NCBI GenBank assembly: GCA_022709695.1
Contig: JAKLII010000003.1
Coordinates: forward strand, 330,124-394,123
Length of the DNA stretch: 64,000 nucleotides
Direction of reading: 5' to 3'
Source of the DNA: Bacteroidota bacterium
GTDB lineage: Bacteria > Bacteroidota > Bacteroidia > Bacteroidales > SKPS01
Shown: positions 34,081 to 42,191 of the stretch, piece after piece
Numbering within the stretch: the stretch's first letter is position 1
Layout of the letters: each line of letters begins with the position of its first letter
The notes under the pieces: model-generated
Seen by the model: only the letters and a program-made list of their open reading frames with translations
Told to the model about the DNA's origin: nothing
Databases searched by the model: none
Position numbers and translations under genes: made by a program

Positions 34081-35751
34081 ATGCAGAGTGATATCGACAT
34101 CGCCAGGGCGGCGAAAATCAGGCCCATCGGAGAGATAGCCGCAAAACTCGGAATTGATACCGAGCATCTGGAGTATTATGGCAAGTACAAGGCAAAGCTC
34201 CCGCTTAACCTTATCGACGAAAAGAAGGTAAAGAAAGGGAAGCTCATCCTGGTAACAGCCATCACCCCAACGCCAGCTGGTGAAGGGAAAACCACCACCT
34301 CCATTGCCCTTACCCAGGCGATGAACCGGATCGGTAAGCAGACCACCGTAGTGCTGCGTGAGCCCTCACTGGGGCCGGTATTCGGTATCAAGGGGGGTGC
34401 AGCCGGAGGGGGCTATTCTCAGGTGATCCCGATGGAAGATATCAACCTGCACTTCACCGGCGACCTTGCCGCCGTGGAAAAGGCACACAACCTGCTGGCA
34501 GCACTCATCGACAATAACCTGCAGAACAAGAAACATTCACTGGGCATCGACCCCAGGTCGGTGCGGTGGAGAAGGGTGATGGACATGAACGAACGTGCCC
34601 TGCGCCGCATTGTCATCGGACTGGGGGGTGAGAAGGAAGGGGTACCACGGGAGTCGGGATTCGACATCACTGCAGCCTCCGAAGTGATGGCCACCCTGTG
34701 CATGTCGAAAGACCTGATGGACCTCAAGGAACGGCTTGGCAACATTTATATCGGACACACCTTCGATGATAAACCGGTTTTTGCGCGCGACCTGAAGGCC
34801 AATGGTGCCATGGCCGTCCTGCTCAAGGATGCCATCAAGCCCAACCTGGTGCAGACCCTGGAAGGAAATCCGGCTATCATCCACGGAGGTCCCTTTGCCA
34901 ACATTGCCCAGGGAACCAATACCCTTATTGCCACCAAGATGGGTCTGAGCCATTCGGAATTTGTGGTAACGGAAGCCGGTTTTGCCTCTGAGCTGGGGGC
35001 TGAAAAGTTTTTCAACCTGAAATGTCAGATCGGCGGTTTGAAACCCCGTGCCGTAGTGCTGGTGGCTACCATCCGCGCCCTGAAATACCACGGAGGCTCC
35101 AAACTGGCCGACCTCAACAACGAAAACCTTGCCGCCCTGGCTAAAGGTTTCGACAACCTCGACAAACACATCGAGAACATGCAGCTCTTTGGCTTCAAAC
35201 CGGTGATAGCCGTGAACAGGTTCCCGTCGGATACCCTGGCAGAGATTGAAGCCCTGAAAGCCCATTGCGCCGAAATGGGTGTGAATGTGGCACTTAGTGA
35301 AGGGTGGGCCAAAGGGGGCGAAGGAGCCATTGAACTGGCCGAAAAAGTCGTGGAAGCCACCAAAAGCTGCCCGAGCTGCTTCAACCCGATCTACGATTTT
35401 GAATGGGACATCGAAAAGAAAATCCACACCATCGCCACCCAGATGTATGGTGCCAGCGGCGTGGAATATGAGCTGCAGGCCAAGAAAGACCTGGAGACCA
35501 TCAAAAAGCTGGGCTTCGAAAACCTGGGGATCTGCATGGCCAAAACCCAGAAATCCATCTCCGACGACCAGTACAAAAAGGGAAGGCCCAGAAACTTCAC
35601 CGTGCTGATCAGGCAGATCGAAATCACCTCGGGGGCAGGCTTTGTGGTGCCCATCTCAGGTAGTATCATGCGTATGCCCGGCCTCCCCACAGAACCCTCT
35701 GCCGAGGTGATCGACATCGACGCCGACGGCAACATCAGCGGGTTGTTCTGA
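34081..35751 (+). CDS. fhs: Formate-tetrahydrofolate ligase
   Basis: A 556-residue enzyme that makes 10-formyltetrahydrofolate from formate, THF and ATP, and can run backwards to give ATP. Length is typical. The ATP-binding loop is TPTPAGEGKTTTS (about residues 61-73), followed by REPSLGPVFGIKGGAAGGG and the conserved FTGDLAA segment. The C-terminal half has the family block GAGFVVPISGSIMRMPGLP. It lies 92 bp downstream of the formate dehydrogenase gene, which puts formate production or use next to its entry into one-carbon folate metabolism. Confidence 0.95.
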   Translation: MQSDIDIARAAKIRPIGEIAAKLGIDTEHLEYYGKYKAKLPLNLIDEKKVKKGKLILVTAITPTPAGEGKTTTSIALTQAMNRIGKQTTVVLREPSLGPVFGIKGGAAGGGYSQVIPMEDINLHFTGDLAAVEKAHNLLAALIDNNLQNKKHSLGIDPRSVRWRRVMDMNERALRRIVIGLGGEKEGVPRESGFDITAASEVMATLCMSKDLMDLKERLGNIYIGHTFDDKPVFARDLKANGAMAVLLKDAIKPNLVQTLEGNPAIIHGGPFANIAQGTNTLIATKMGLSHSEFVVTEAGFASELGAEKFFNLKCQIGGLKPRAVVLVATIRALKYHGGSKLADLNNENLAALAKGFDNLDKHIENMQLFGFKPVIAVNRFPSDTLAEIEALKAHCAEMGVNVALSEGWAKGGEGAIELAEKVVEATKSCPSCFNPIYDFEWDIEKKIHTIATQMYGASGVEYELQAKKDLETIKKLGFENLGICMAKTQKSISDDQYKKGRPRNFTVLIRQIEITSGAGFVVPISGSIMRMPGLPTEPSAEVIDIDADGNISGLF

Positions 35752-35783
35752 TGCGGGAAATACATCCCAGGGCGAAAAAATCG

Positions 35784-35791
35784 TATCTTTG
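35784..35791 (+). promoter_or_regulatory. -7 element of the mntA-hepT operon
   Basis: TATCTTTG, full match, 14 nt before the ATG. Confidence 0.6.
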
Positions 35792-35805
35792 CTAAAAAGA
35801 AGGCG

Positions 35806-36090
35806 ATGAATCAGGAGATCAAAAATATCATTATCAACACTTTACAGGATTACAGTCCTGAGATGATCGGAATTTTCGGGTCTTTTGCCAGAAATGAAAA
35901 TACCAGGTCCAGTGATATTGATATACTTGTGCGATTCAAAGCCACCTTGTCGCTGCTTCAACTTGTGCAGATTGAACATCTTATTTCTCAGAAGCTGGGA
36001 ATCAGGGTAGATCTGGTTACTGAAGGTGCCGTGAAAAATAGAGTCCTGAAAGAAAACATTCTGCGTGATCTTCAAATTATCTATCAATAA
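35806..36090 (+). CDS. mntA: MntA-like nucleotidyltransferase antitoxin
   Basis: A 94-residue minimal nucleotidyltransferase. The motif GSFARNENTRSSDIDILV (about residues 22-39) carries the GS and D-x-D catalytic residues of the polymerase-beta fold; the third acidic residue lies in VDLVTE. In type VII toxin-antitoxin pairs this enzyme adds AMP to a tyrosine of the HEPN toxin and so inactivates it. Its stop and the next start share one base (TAATG). AT-rich relative to its neighbours. Confidence 0.87.
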   Translation: MNQEIKNIIINTLQDYSPEMIGIFGSFARNENTRSSDIDILVRFKATLSLLQLVQIEHLISQKLGIRVDLVTEGAVKNRVLKENILRDLQIIYQ

Positions 36091-36413
36091 TGAAGAATGA
36101 TCAGGTTTATATTGACCATATCCTTGGCGCCATCGAAAAGATTGAGGGCTTTGTTGCCGGAATCAGCAGAAGTGATTTTAATCAAAGTACATTGATACAG
36201 GACGCTATCATAAGAAACTTCGAAATCATTGGAGAAGCAACAAAGAAGATCTCAAAATCCTTCACCCAGAGCCATCCGGAAATTCCATGGTCATCAATGG
36301 CCGGGATGAGAGATAAGCTTATCCATGATTATCTGGATGTAGATCTTGATGTTGTATGGAAGTCGGTAGAAATTGATATACCACTATTAAAAGATCTTAT
36401 CTCAGAACTTTAA
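36090..36413 (+). CDS. hepT: HepT-like HEPN RNase toxin (DUF86)
   Basis: A 107-residue all-helical HEPN-domain protein of the DUF86 type. The catalytic and target motif RDKLIHDY (about residues 79-86) matches the R-x4-H-x-Y signature; the Tyr is the residue AMPylated by MntA in characterised pairs. HepT acts as an RNase or RNA-processing toxin when unmodified. It follows mntA directly. The conserved Arg, His and Tyr are all present, so the toxin should be active. Confidence 0.88.
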   Translation: MKNDQVYIDHILGAIEKIEGFVAGISRSDFNQSTLIQDAIIRNFEIIGEATKKISKSFTQSHPEIPWSSMAGMRDKLIHDYLDVDLDVVWKSVEIDIPLLKDLISEL

Positions 36414-36521
36414 TTCCATTATCCTTCCAGGAGTGTTCCGAAGAGATGCGACACCCCAGTAAATATCCCGGGATCATCCATTGCCAATGAAGCACGAATC
36501 CCCGGGGAAGGCCCTTTTTAC

Positions 36522-36529
36522 TACTTTTG
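36522..36529 (+). promoter_or_regulatory. -7 element of thiL
   Basis: TACTTTTG, full match to TAnnTTTG, 22 nt before the ATG. Confidence 0.6.
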
Positions 36530-36551
36530 CACAACATTTCAACCATTTGCA

Positions 36552-37589
36552 ATGCAAGACCCAAATCTGACCCCCCTCTCCTCCCTCGGCGAATTCGGAC
36601 TGATAGACAGGCTTACCGGTGCCTATAAACCCTCCAACCCCTCCACCCTGAAAGGGATCGGTGATGATGCGGCCGTGCTGGACTACCCGGACAGGAAGGT
36701 ACTCATTTCCACCGACCTGCTGATCGAAGGGGTGCATTTCGACCTTACCTATTACCCGCTCAAACATCTGGGATACAAGGCTGTGGCTGTGAATTTGTCG
36801 GACATATACGCCATGAACGGCACCCCGGAACAAATCACGGTGAGCCTGGCCATATCGAGCCGGTTTTCGCTCGAAGCCATCGAAGAGATTTACAGCGGAA
36901 TCTACCTGGCCTGCCAGACCTACGGTGTGGACCTTGTGGGTGGCGATACCACTTCGAGCCGGATCGGTCTGGTGATTTCGGTGACCGTGGTGGGCTCAGC
37001 TCCCGCCGGCGAAATCGTGTACCGTTCCGGGGCCAAGGAGAACGATCTGGTGTGTGTTTCGGGAGATCTGGGAGCCGCCTACGCCGGATTGCTGATCCTG
37101 GAACGGGAGAAATCGGTGTTCAAAGCCGACCCATCCATGCAGCCGGAGCTGGAAGGGCTGGATTACCTGCTCCAGAGGCAACTTAAACCGGAACCCCGTG
37201 CCGATATCATCAATGATCTCCGCAAAGCCGGGGTACAACCCACCGCCATGATCGACGTTTCTGACGGGGTAGCCTCCGATATCCGGCATATCGCAAAACA
37301 GTCGGGACTGGGATGTGTGATTTTCGAGGATAAACTCCCCATTTTTCAGACCGCCTATGACCAGCTGGCAGAAATGCAGATCGACCCCACCACGGCAGCA
37401 CTCAACGGAGGCGAAGATTACGAACTGCTCTTCACCATCAGCCAGGCAGATTACGACAAAATCAAAGACCATAACGATATCAGCATCATTGGATACATGA
37501 CCACCAGAGAGGAAGGTTATCATCTCATCAGTAAATCAGGAACCAAAGTCGAACTCAAAGCCCAGGGCTGGGATGCATTAAAATCATAA
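36552..37589 (+). CDS. thiL: Thiamine-monophosphate kinase
   Basis: A 345-residue kinase that turns thiamine monophosphate into thiamine diphosphate with ATP, the last step of cofactor synthesis. The AIR-synthase-like N-terminal domain has GIGDDAAVL (about residues 36-44) and the metal-binding STDLLIEGVHF, then VAVNLSDIYAM and LVGGDTTSS. The C-terminal domain has the AMIDVSDGVASD and LNGGEDYELLF motifs. Full length. It is followed after 30 bp by a dehydrogenase gene in the same direction. Confidence 0.93.
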   Translation: MQDPNLTPLSSLGEFGLIDRLTGAYKPSNPSTLKGIGDDAAVLDYPDRKVLISTDLLIEGVHFDLTYYPLKHLGYKAVAVNLSDIYAMNGTPEQITVSLAISSRFSLEAIEEIYSGIYLACQTYGVDLVGGDTTSSRIGLVISVTVVGSAPAGEIVYRSGAKENDLVCVSGDLGAAYAGLLILEREKSVFKADPSMQPELEGLDYLLQRQLKPEPRADIINDLRKAGVQPTAMIDVSDGVASDIRHIAKQSGLGCVIFEDKLPIFQTAYDQLAEMQIDPTTAALNGGEDYELLFTISQADYDKIKDHNDISIIGYMTTREEGYHLISKSGTKVELKAQGWDALKS

Positions 37590-37619
37590 TAATCAGCGTC
37601 ATCAGCGTTCCATAAAAAA

Positions 37620-38558
37620 ATGAAGCCAAAAATCCTTTTTATCGATACCGTGCACCCACTGATAAAGGAGCGCCTGGAACAACACGGCTACCAGTGCGAC
37701 TGGCTGCCCGGCAAAGGCTATCCTTATTATGAAAGCATCATAGGTGATTACACCGGCATCGTGATCCGCAGCGGCATCACCCTCGACCGGAATATCCTGG
37801 AAAAAGGTACCGCTCTGAAGTTCATAGCACGGCTTGGTTCCGGTTTGGAAAACATCGACGTGGCATTTGCCGGATCCAGGGGCATCAGGTGCCTCAATTC
37901 GCCCGAAGGGAACCGGGATGCAGTGGGGGAGCATGCCGTTGGGATGCTGCTGGCCCTGATGAACCGGCTGCTGATCGCCGACCGTGAGGTGAGAAACGGT
38001 ATCTGGAAGCGCGAAGAGAACCGCGGCACCGAGATCAGGGGGAAAACCGTGGCCATCATCGGATACGGCAATATGGGCAGCGCATTTGCACAAAGGCTCA
38101 GCGGATTCGGGTGCCGCACCATCGCATTCGACAAATATAAAACCGGCTTTGAGAATGCATGGGTGGAAGAGGTTACGATGGAAGAGGTATTTGCAGAAGC
38201 TGATGTTGTGAGTCTCCATATTCCACTCACCGGTGAGACCCGCTACCTGGTGGAAGAGAGCTGGATCCGCAGCTTCCGGAAACCCTTCATCCTGATCAAC
38301 ACCTCACGCGGCCCGGTGGTGAACACTGCCGACCTGACTGCTTCCCTGGAACAGGATCTTGTTACCGGTGCTGCCCTCGACGTGATCGAATACGAAGAAA
38401 GCTCCTTCGAGGTGCTGCAGTCCGAAAACCTGCCCGCCCCGTTTCAGTATCTGAAACGCTCAGATCGGGTTCTGCTTTCGCCCCACATCGCCGGATGGAC
38501 CCACGAGTCGAAAATCAGGCTCGCAGAGGTGTTGGTGGAGAAGATCCTCTTATTGTAA
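37620..38558 (+). CDS. D-2-hydroxyacid dehydrogenase (phosphoglycerate dehydrogenase-like)
   Basis: A 312-residue NAD-dependent D-2-hydroxyacid dehydrogenase. The substrate domain has RLGSGLENID with the catalytic Arg in ARLGS or INTSRGPVVN. The Rossmann fold has GYGNMGSAFAQ (about residues 144-154). The catalytic Glu is expected in the VIEYEES region and the His in LSPHIAGWT. No ACT or other regulatory C-terminal domain is present, so it is a short type. Substrate cannot be told from the sequence; 3-phosphoglycerate or a related 2-oxoacid is possible. It may be co-transcribed with thiL. Confidence 0.87.
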   Translation: MKPKILFIDTVHPLIKERLEQHGYQCDWLPGKGYPYYESIIGDYTGIVIRSGITLDRNILEKGTALKFIARLGSGLENIDVAFAGSRGIRCLNSPEGNRDAVGEHAVGMLLALMNRLLIADREVRNGIWKREENRGTEIRGKTVAIIGYGNMGSAFAQRLSGFGCRTIAFDKYKTGFENAWVEEVTMEEVFAEADVVSLHIPLTGETRYLVEESWIRSFRKPFILINTSRGPVVNTADLTASLEQDLVTGAALDVIEYEESSFEVLQSENLPAPFQYLKRSDRVLLSPHIAGWTHESKIRLAEVLVEKILLL

Positions 38559-38594
38559 AGGATTTTTACCCGTAAATGAATCTCAAATCTCAGT

Positions 38595-39773
38595 TCAGTG
38601 GGCCAATCCCATCTTTTTGAGATGAAATAACAGCCTTGCAAGACTTGTAACGGTTTTCGATTCATCAAGGGGATAGTCTTCAGTTGCCGATGGGGTGACA
38701 TACAGCAAAGGAATATTGCCAAGGTCTTTGGCAGCAAGGGTATTGCCACGCAAAGGGCGTGGGTTATTGGAGTATTTTACCTCAATGCCCAATTGTGGAG
38801 TATTTCCTTTTGTAAGTATCAGATCGATTTCAGATCCATCCTGCGTCCGGTAAAACCAGGGAGAAACCTCAGTTGTCAGATGGGTAATAACCTGCTGAAT
38901 GACAAATCCTTCCCAGGAGTTACCTTTATACGGAAACCCCTCGAGATCCTCCAGGCTTACGATGCCCTGAATGGCATGCAACAATCCGGAATCACGGAAA
39001 AATACCTTCGGTGATTTGACAAGCCTTTTCGAAACATTTGAATAATATGGGGATAGTTTTCGAATAATATAGGCATGTTCAAAAAAATCAATACAATGCT
39101 TCACCTGATCCACTCTGATACCCAGTGAACGTGACAGATCAGTATAATTCAACAGATTTCCATGAAGATGTGCGAGCATTCTCAACAGGTTTCTGAGGAT
39201 ATTCGGTGAAACCGGCAATCCCAGCATCGGCAACTCCCGCTCAACGTACGTTGTGATAAGATCAAGCCTGTTCCGGTAAGATGTCATTCCATCCACTGCC
39301 ATCAGCATCTCGGGGTATCCTCCACGTAACCATAACTGATCTATCGGGAGCAATGATTTCACCTCTTCGTATACAAATGGGTTTACCTCTAAATAGGAGA
39401 TCCTACCTGCCAGACTCTCAGAACTGCCTGCCATCAGTTCAGGGGATGCTGACCCCAATAGCAGAAATCGACCGTTGCTCCGGTTTCGGTCGATAACAGA
39501 TCGCAACAGGGGAAATAATCCGGGCATTCGCTGTGCTTCGTCAATAATCACAAGCATTTCTGCACGGTCGTTCAGATATCGTTCAGGAGCACTTAACCGG
39601 TTTATGTCTTCCGGCGACTCAAGGTCAAGGTATACCGCCTCACGTTCTGACCGCTGCATTAACTGTTTTGCAAGGGTCGTTTTGCCTGCTTGCCGGGCAC
39701 CGGTAAGGGCAACTGCAGGGATAGATCTCAGCCTTTCCTGAACAGCGGGAAGAATAAATCTTTCAAGGGTCAT
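38595..39773 (-). CDS. AAA_14 ATPase with DUF4143 domain
   Basis: A 392-residue ATPase of the widespread AAA_14/DUF4143 family. Walker A is GARQAGKTT (about residues 25-33), Walker B is MLVIIDEAQR near 75, and LLLGSASPEL is the sensor segment. The C-terminal DUF4143 domain ends with a PD-(D/E)xK-like core (DGSEIDLILTKGN then GIEVKYS), although nuclease activity is not established. These genes are strain-variable in Bacteroidota and are suspected to take part in defence or conflict. A full -7 match lies just upstream. Confidence 0.9.
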   Translation of the reverse strand: MTLERFILPAVQERLRSIPAVALTGARQAGKTTLAKQLMQRSEREAVYLDLESPEDINRLSAPERYLNDRAEMLVIIDEAQRMPGLFPLLRSVIDRNRSNGRFLLLGSASPELMAGSSESLAGRISYLEVNPFVYEEVKSLLPIDQLWLRGGYPEMLMAVDGMTSYRNRLDLITTYVERELPMLGLPVSPNILRNLLRMLAHLHGNLLNYTDLSRSLGIRVDQVKHCIDFFEHAYIIRKLSPYYSNVSKRLVKSPKVFFRDSGLLHAIQGIVSLEDLEGFPYKGNSWEGFVIQQVITHLTTEVSPWFYRTQDGSEIDLILTKGNTPQLGIEVKYSNNPRPLRGNTLAAKDLGNIPLLYVTPSATEDYPLDESKTVTSLARLLFHLKKMGLAH

Positions 39774-39792
39774 CCTTTGATGTTTTTGGCTG

Positions 39793-39800
39793 CAAATATA
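39793..39800 (-). promoter_or_regulatory. -7 element of the AAA_14 gene
   Basis: TATATTTG on the minus strand, 20 nt before the ATG. Confidence 0.6.
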
Positions 39801-39974
39801 ACATAATATTTATGAATTACGGTATTAAATGACAAATTAAGCCGTAAATCGACTCTATTATTTAGAATTACCGGTATTAATTTGAAAAATATTCCAAAAA
39901 GATGTATAATAACCTCTGGTTTATAATAAAGGTTGATCGTTATGCCAGGATTTTAGCATCTGTATGAAATGGTG

Positions 39975-39982
39975 TATTTTTG
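39975..39982 (+). promoter_or_regulatory. -7 element of the phosphofructokinase gene
   Basis: TATTTTTG, full match to TAnnTTTG, 33 nt before the ATG. Confidence 0.6.
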
Positions 39983-40015
39983 CAGCCACTGCAAAATCAA
40001 TCAACACGATACACT

Positions 40016-41251
40016 ATGACCAGAAAACTTTATTCGGGAAAAACCCTTGCGATCCTTACCGGAGGTGGTGATACACCGGCACTTAACTCCAGCATCGAAT
40101 CAATCCGCAACCGCGCTTCATTGCTCGGGTACCGGGTGTACGGCATCCGCAAGGGGTGGAAGGGGCTGCTCGGGGATGGCGACATTGTGGATCTTTCACA
40201 CCAGCCCTACGACGGATGGTACGGCGGTACCGCGCTGCTGTCGAGCCGCACCAATCCTTTCCCCTCCAAAAAAAACCCTGAGAGCCGTGTACCCCAGGTA
40301 TTGCGCAATCTCGAGCGGTACGGCATCGATGTATTGGTTACCATCGGTGGCGACGACACCAACGGAGCGGCCAAGCGCCTCTACGAAACCGAAGGAATTC
40401 CGGTGATCGGGTTTCCGAAAACCATCGATAACGACCTGAAAACACGTACGATGCACTATGTGGATGACCATATCCTCGAAGCAGTGCTGTGCCCCGGATT
40501 CCCCTCAGCGGCCAAAGCCATCGCCGAGTTTACCGCCAATATCAAAACCACGGCCGAGTCGCATCAGCGCATCATGGTGATGGAGGTGATGGGGCGCGAT
40601 GCCGGCTGGCTTACCGGAACCACCACCTTTGGCGGTGCTACCATGGCCCTGGTGCCTGAGGTGCACATGACCCGCGAACGGAAGGATCTGTTCTTTGAAC
40701 TGGTGAAGGAGAATTACATGCGCCACCCGAAAAAGGCCCTGATTATTGCCGTATCCGAAGGGGTCCGCTGGTACGACGAAGCAAAGGACAAAGTGGATGT
40801 GGTGCACGCCTCCTCCGAAACCGATGAGTTTGGCCATCCCCGTTTCGGGGGCATCAGCGGTATAATCGCCTCCGAAATCACACAGAAACTGGGTCTGGAA
40901 GCCCGGGCTCAGATCACAGGTTACTATCCCCGCGCCGGACAGTGCCGCAACTACGACCGCCGTCTTACCCAAACGCTGGCAGATAAAGTGGTGGAACTGC
41001 TTCTGAACAAAGACTATGGTAAGATGCCGGTGATGAAGAAGATCGTACCTTTCCAGGAGCTGGAAGAATTCAATACCTCCGCCATCGATATGGGCGACAT
41101 CGGAAACCAGCCGCTGCCTATTGAATACTACGACCTGGATGAGTTCACTTTCTCCGACCTCTATTCCGACTTCCTTAGAAACATCCTCCGCGAAGTCCAC
41201 TACCACGACTTCGATACCGACTTCCCGGTGGTGCTGCCTAAGGAAGGTTGA
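40016..41251 (+). CDS. 6-phosphofructokinase, pyrophosphate-type signature
   Basis: A 411-residue phosphofructokinase from the ATG at 40016, downstream of the promoter. The phosphoryl-donor loop reads GGDDT (about residue 106) and the catalytic loop PKTIDND (about 129). ATP enzymes have Gly at both positions (GGDGS, PGTIDND); Asp and Lys mark pyrophosphate-dependent enzymes. It should therefore interconvert fructose 6-phosphate and fructose 1,6-bisphosphate reversibly with PPi, serving glycolysis and gluconeogenesis. Other conserved blocks are MEVMGRDAGWLTG and the substrate site PRAGQCRNYDRR. Length fits the ~400-residue class. Confidence 0.9.
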   Translation: MTRKLYSGKTLAILTGGGDTPALNSSIESIRNRASLLGYRVYGIRKGWKGLLGDGDIVDLSHQPYDGWYGGTALLSSRTNPFPSKKNPESRVPQVLRNLERYGIDVLVTIGGDDTNGAAKRLYETEGIPVIGFPKTIDNDLKTRTMHYVDDHILEAVLCPGFPSAAKAIAEFTANIKTTAESHQRIMVMEVMGRDAGWLTGTTTFGGATMALVPEVHMTRERKDLFFELVKENYMRHPKKALIIAVSEGVRWYDEAKDKVDVVHASSETDEFGHPRFGGISGIIASEITQKLGLEARAQITGYYPRAGQCRNYDRRLTQTLADKVVELLLNKDYGKMPVMKKIVPFQELEEFNTSAIDMGDIGNQPLPIEYYDLDEFTFSDLYSDFLRNILREVHYHDFDTDFPVVLPKEG

Positions 41252-41317
41252 GGATGTTTAGTTGTTCATCGTTCAGTTGTTTAGTTGAAGGCAGACAATC
41301 CTGCAGGAGTGAATTAC

Positions 41318-41452
41318 CTAATCCGGGACATCATCCAGGGATGCCTAATCCATCCAAACCTGACAGCCCCGTAGGGGCGAAATCTCCTAACACGGGACAC
41401 CGTCCCGGGTGGCAAAATGCATCCAACATCATAAGCCCCGCAGGGGCGACAG
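41318..41452. repeat. Two tandem ~67-bp REP-like units
   Basis: Unit 1 covers 41318-41386 and unit 2 41387-41452. Each has a variable first hairpin region (in unit 2 CGGGAC/GTCCCG) and ends in a constant one (GCCCC-GTA-GGGGC in unit 1, GCCCC-GCA-GGGGC in unit 2). The shared skeleton with differing loops suggests an old tandem duplication. Confidence 0.75.
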
Positions 41453-41493
41453 AAAAAAAATCGCAAAAAAGCTTGCACAGTAAAAATTTGTCG

Positions 41494-41501
41494 TATATTT
41501 G
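41494..41501 (+). promoter_or_regulatory. -7 element of the tetR-exporter operon
   Basis: TATATTTG, full match, 58 nt before the tetR ATG. Confidence 0.6.
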
Positions 41502-41508
41502 TCCAACT

Positions 41509-41543
41509 GGTTAAACCATATAGTTTATCCAATAGTTTAATCC
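41509..41543. promoter_or_regulatory. Probable TetR-family operator
   Basis: Imperfect inverted repeat GGTTAAAC (41509-41516) and GTTTATCC (41523-41530), followed by a further half-site TAGTTTAATCC. Position just after the -7 element would allow autorepression by the regulator encoded next. Confidence 0.5.
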
Positions 41544-41558
41544 AAAGGGTCAGATGAT

Positions 41559-42191
41559 ATGACTGAACATGACAAACTTACCGAGGAGAAAATCTTTGAA
41601 TCGGCCACAGAAGTGTTCCTCGACAAGGGAATGGATGGTGCCCGGATGCAGGATATCGCCAACCATGCGGGCATCAACAAAGCGCTGCTGCATTATTATT
41701 ACCGGACCAAAGACCGGCTGTTCGATATGGTGTTTGAGAAGATTGCCGGGCTGATGTTTAAAAAGTTTGCACCGGTATTCGATGAAACCCTTACACTGGA
41801 TGACAAAATCCGGTTTTTCTTCCGTGAGCACATCACTTTTTTACAGAAGAACCCCAGGCTTCCCCTGTTTATCCTGAACGAGCTGAACCGTAACCCTGCC
41901 AGGATGCGAAGGCTGCTGGAAAATATCCCCGTGAAAACGCTATGGGAGAAGCTGGAGGATCAGCATCCGGAGGAGATCAAAGCGATGAACCTTACCCGCG
42001 AGAAAATACCACAGTTGATGACCACCATCGCTTCGATGAGCGTTTTCCCCTTTGCCGCCAGAAGCGTCATTGGGGCGATCATGGAAAAGGCGGGGTACGA
42101 CTTTGACCGCTACATCGAGGAGCGGAAAGATTATGCCGCCGAATTTGTGATTGCTGCCTTAAAAAATCCGAAGGACAACCCAACGATATGA
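41559..42191 (+). CDS. TetR-family regulator of the exporter operon
   Basis: A 210-residue TetR-family repressor. The N-terminal helix-turn-helix covers about residues 8-55, with GARMQDIANHAGINKALLHYYY as recognition region (read as two blocks, GARMQDIANHAG and INKALLHYYY). The C-terminal ligand domain is helical. It resembles CecR/YbiH, which controls the ybhGFSR exporter in Escherichia coli. It is the first gene of the operon, overlaps the tolC-like gene by 4 bp and probably binds 41509-41543. Confidence 0.9.
   Translation: MTEHDKLTEEKIFESATEVFLDKGMDGARMQDIANHAGINKALLHYYYRTKDRLFDMVFEKIAGLMFKKFAPVFDETLTLDDKIRFFFREHITFLQKNPRLPLFILNELNRNPARMRRLLENIPVKTLWEKLEDQHPEEIKAMNLTREKIPQLMTTIASMSVFPFAARSVIGAIMEKAGYDFDRYIEERKDYAAEFVIAALKNPKDNPTI

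Larger units (their letters stand above)
41252..41558. other. Intergenic gap with REP-like repeats and the tetR control region
   Basis: No gene. Left part: short tttagttg-type repeats; centre: two tandem hairpin-bearing units (41318-41452); right part: promoter and operator of the exporter operon. Confidence 0.7.
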
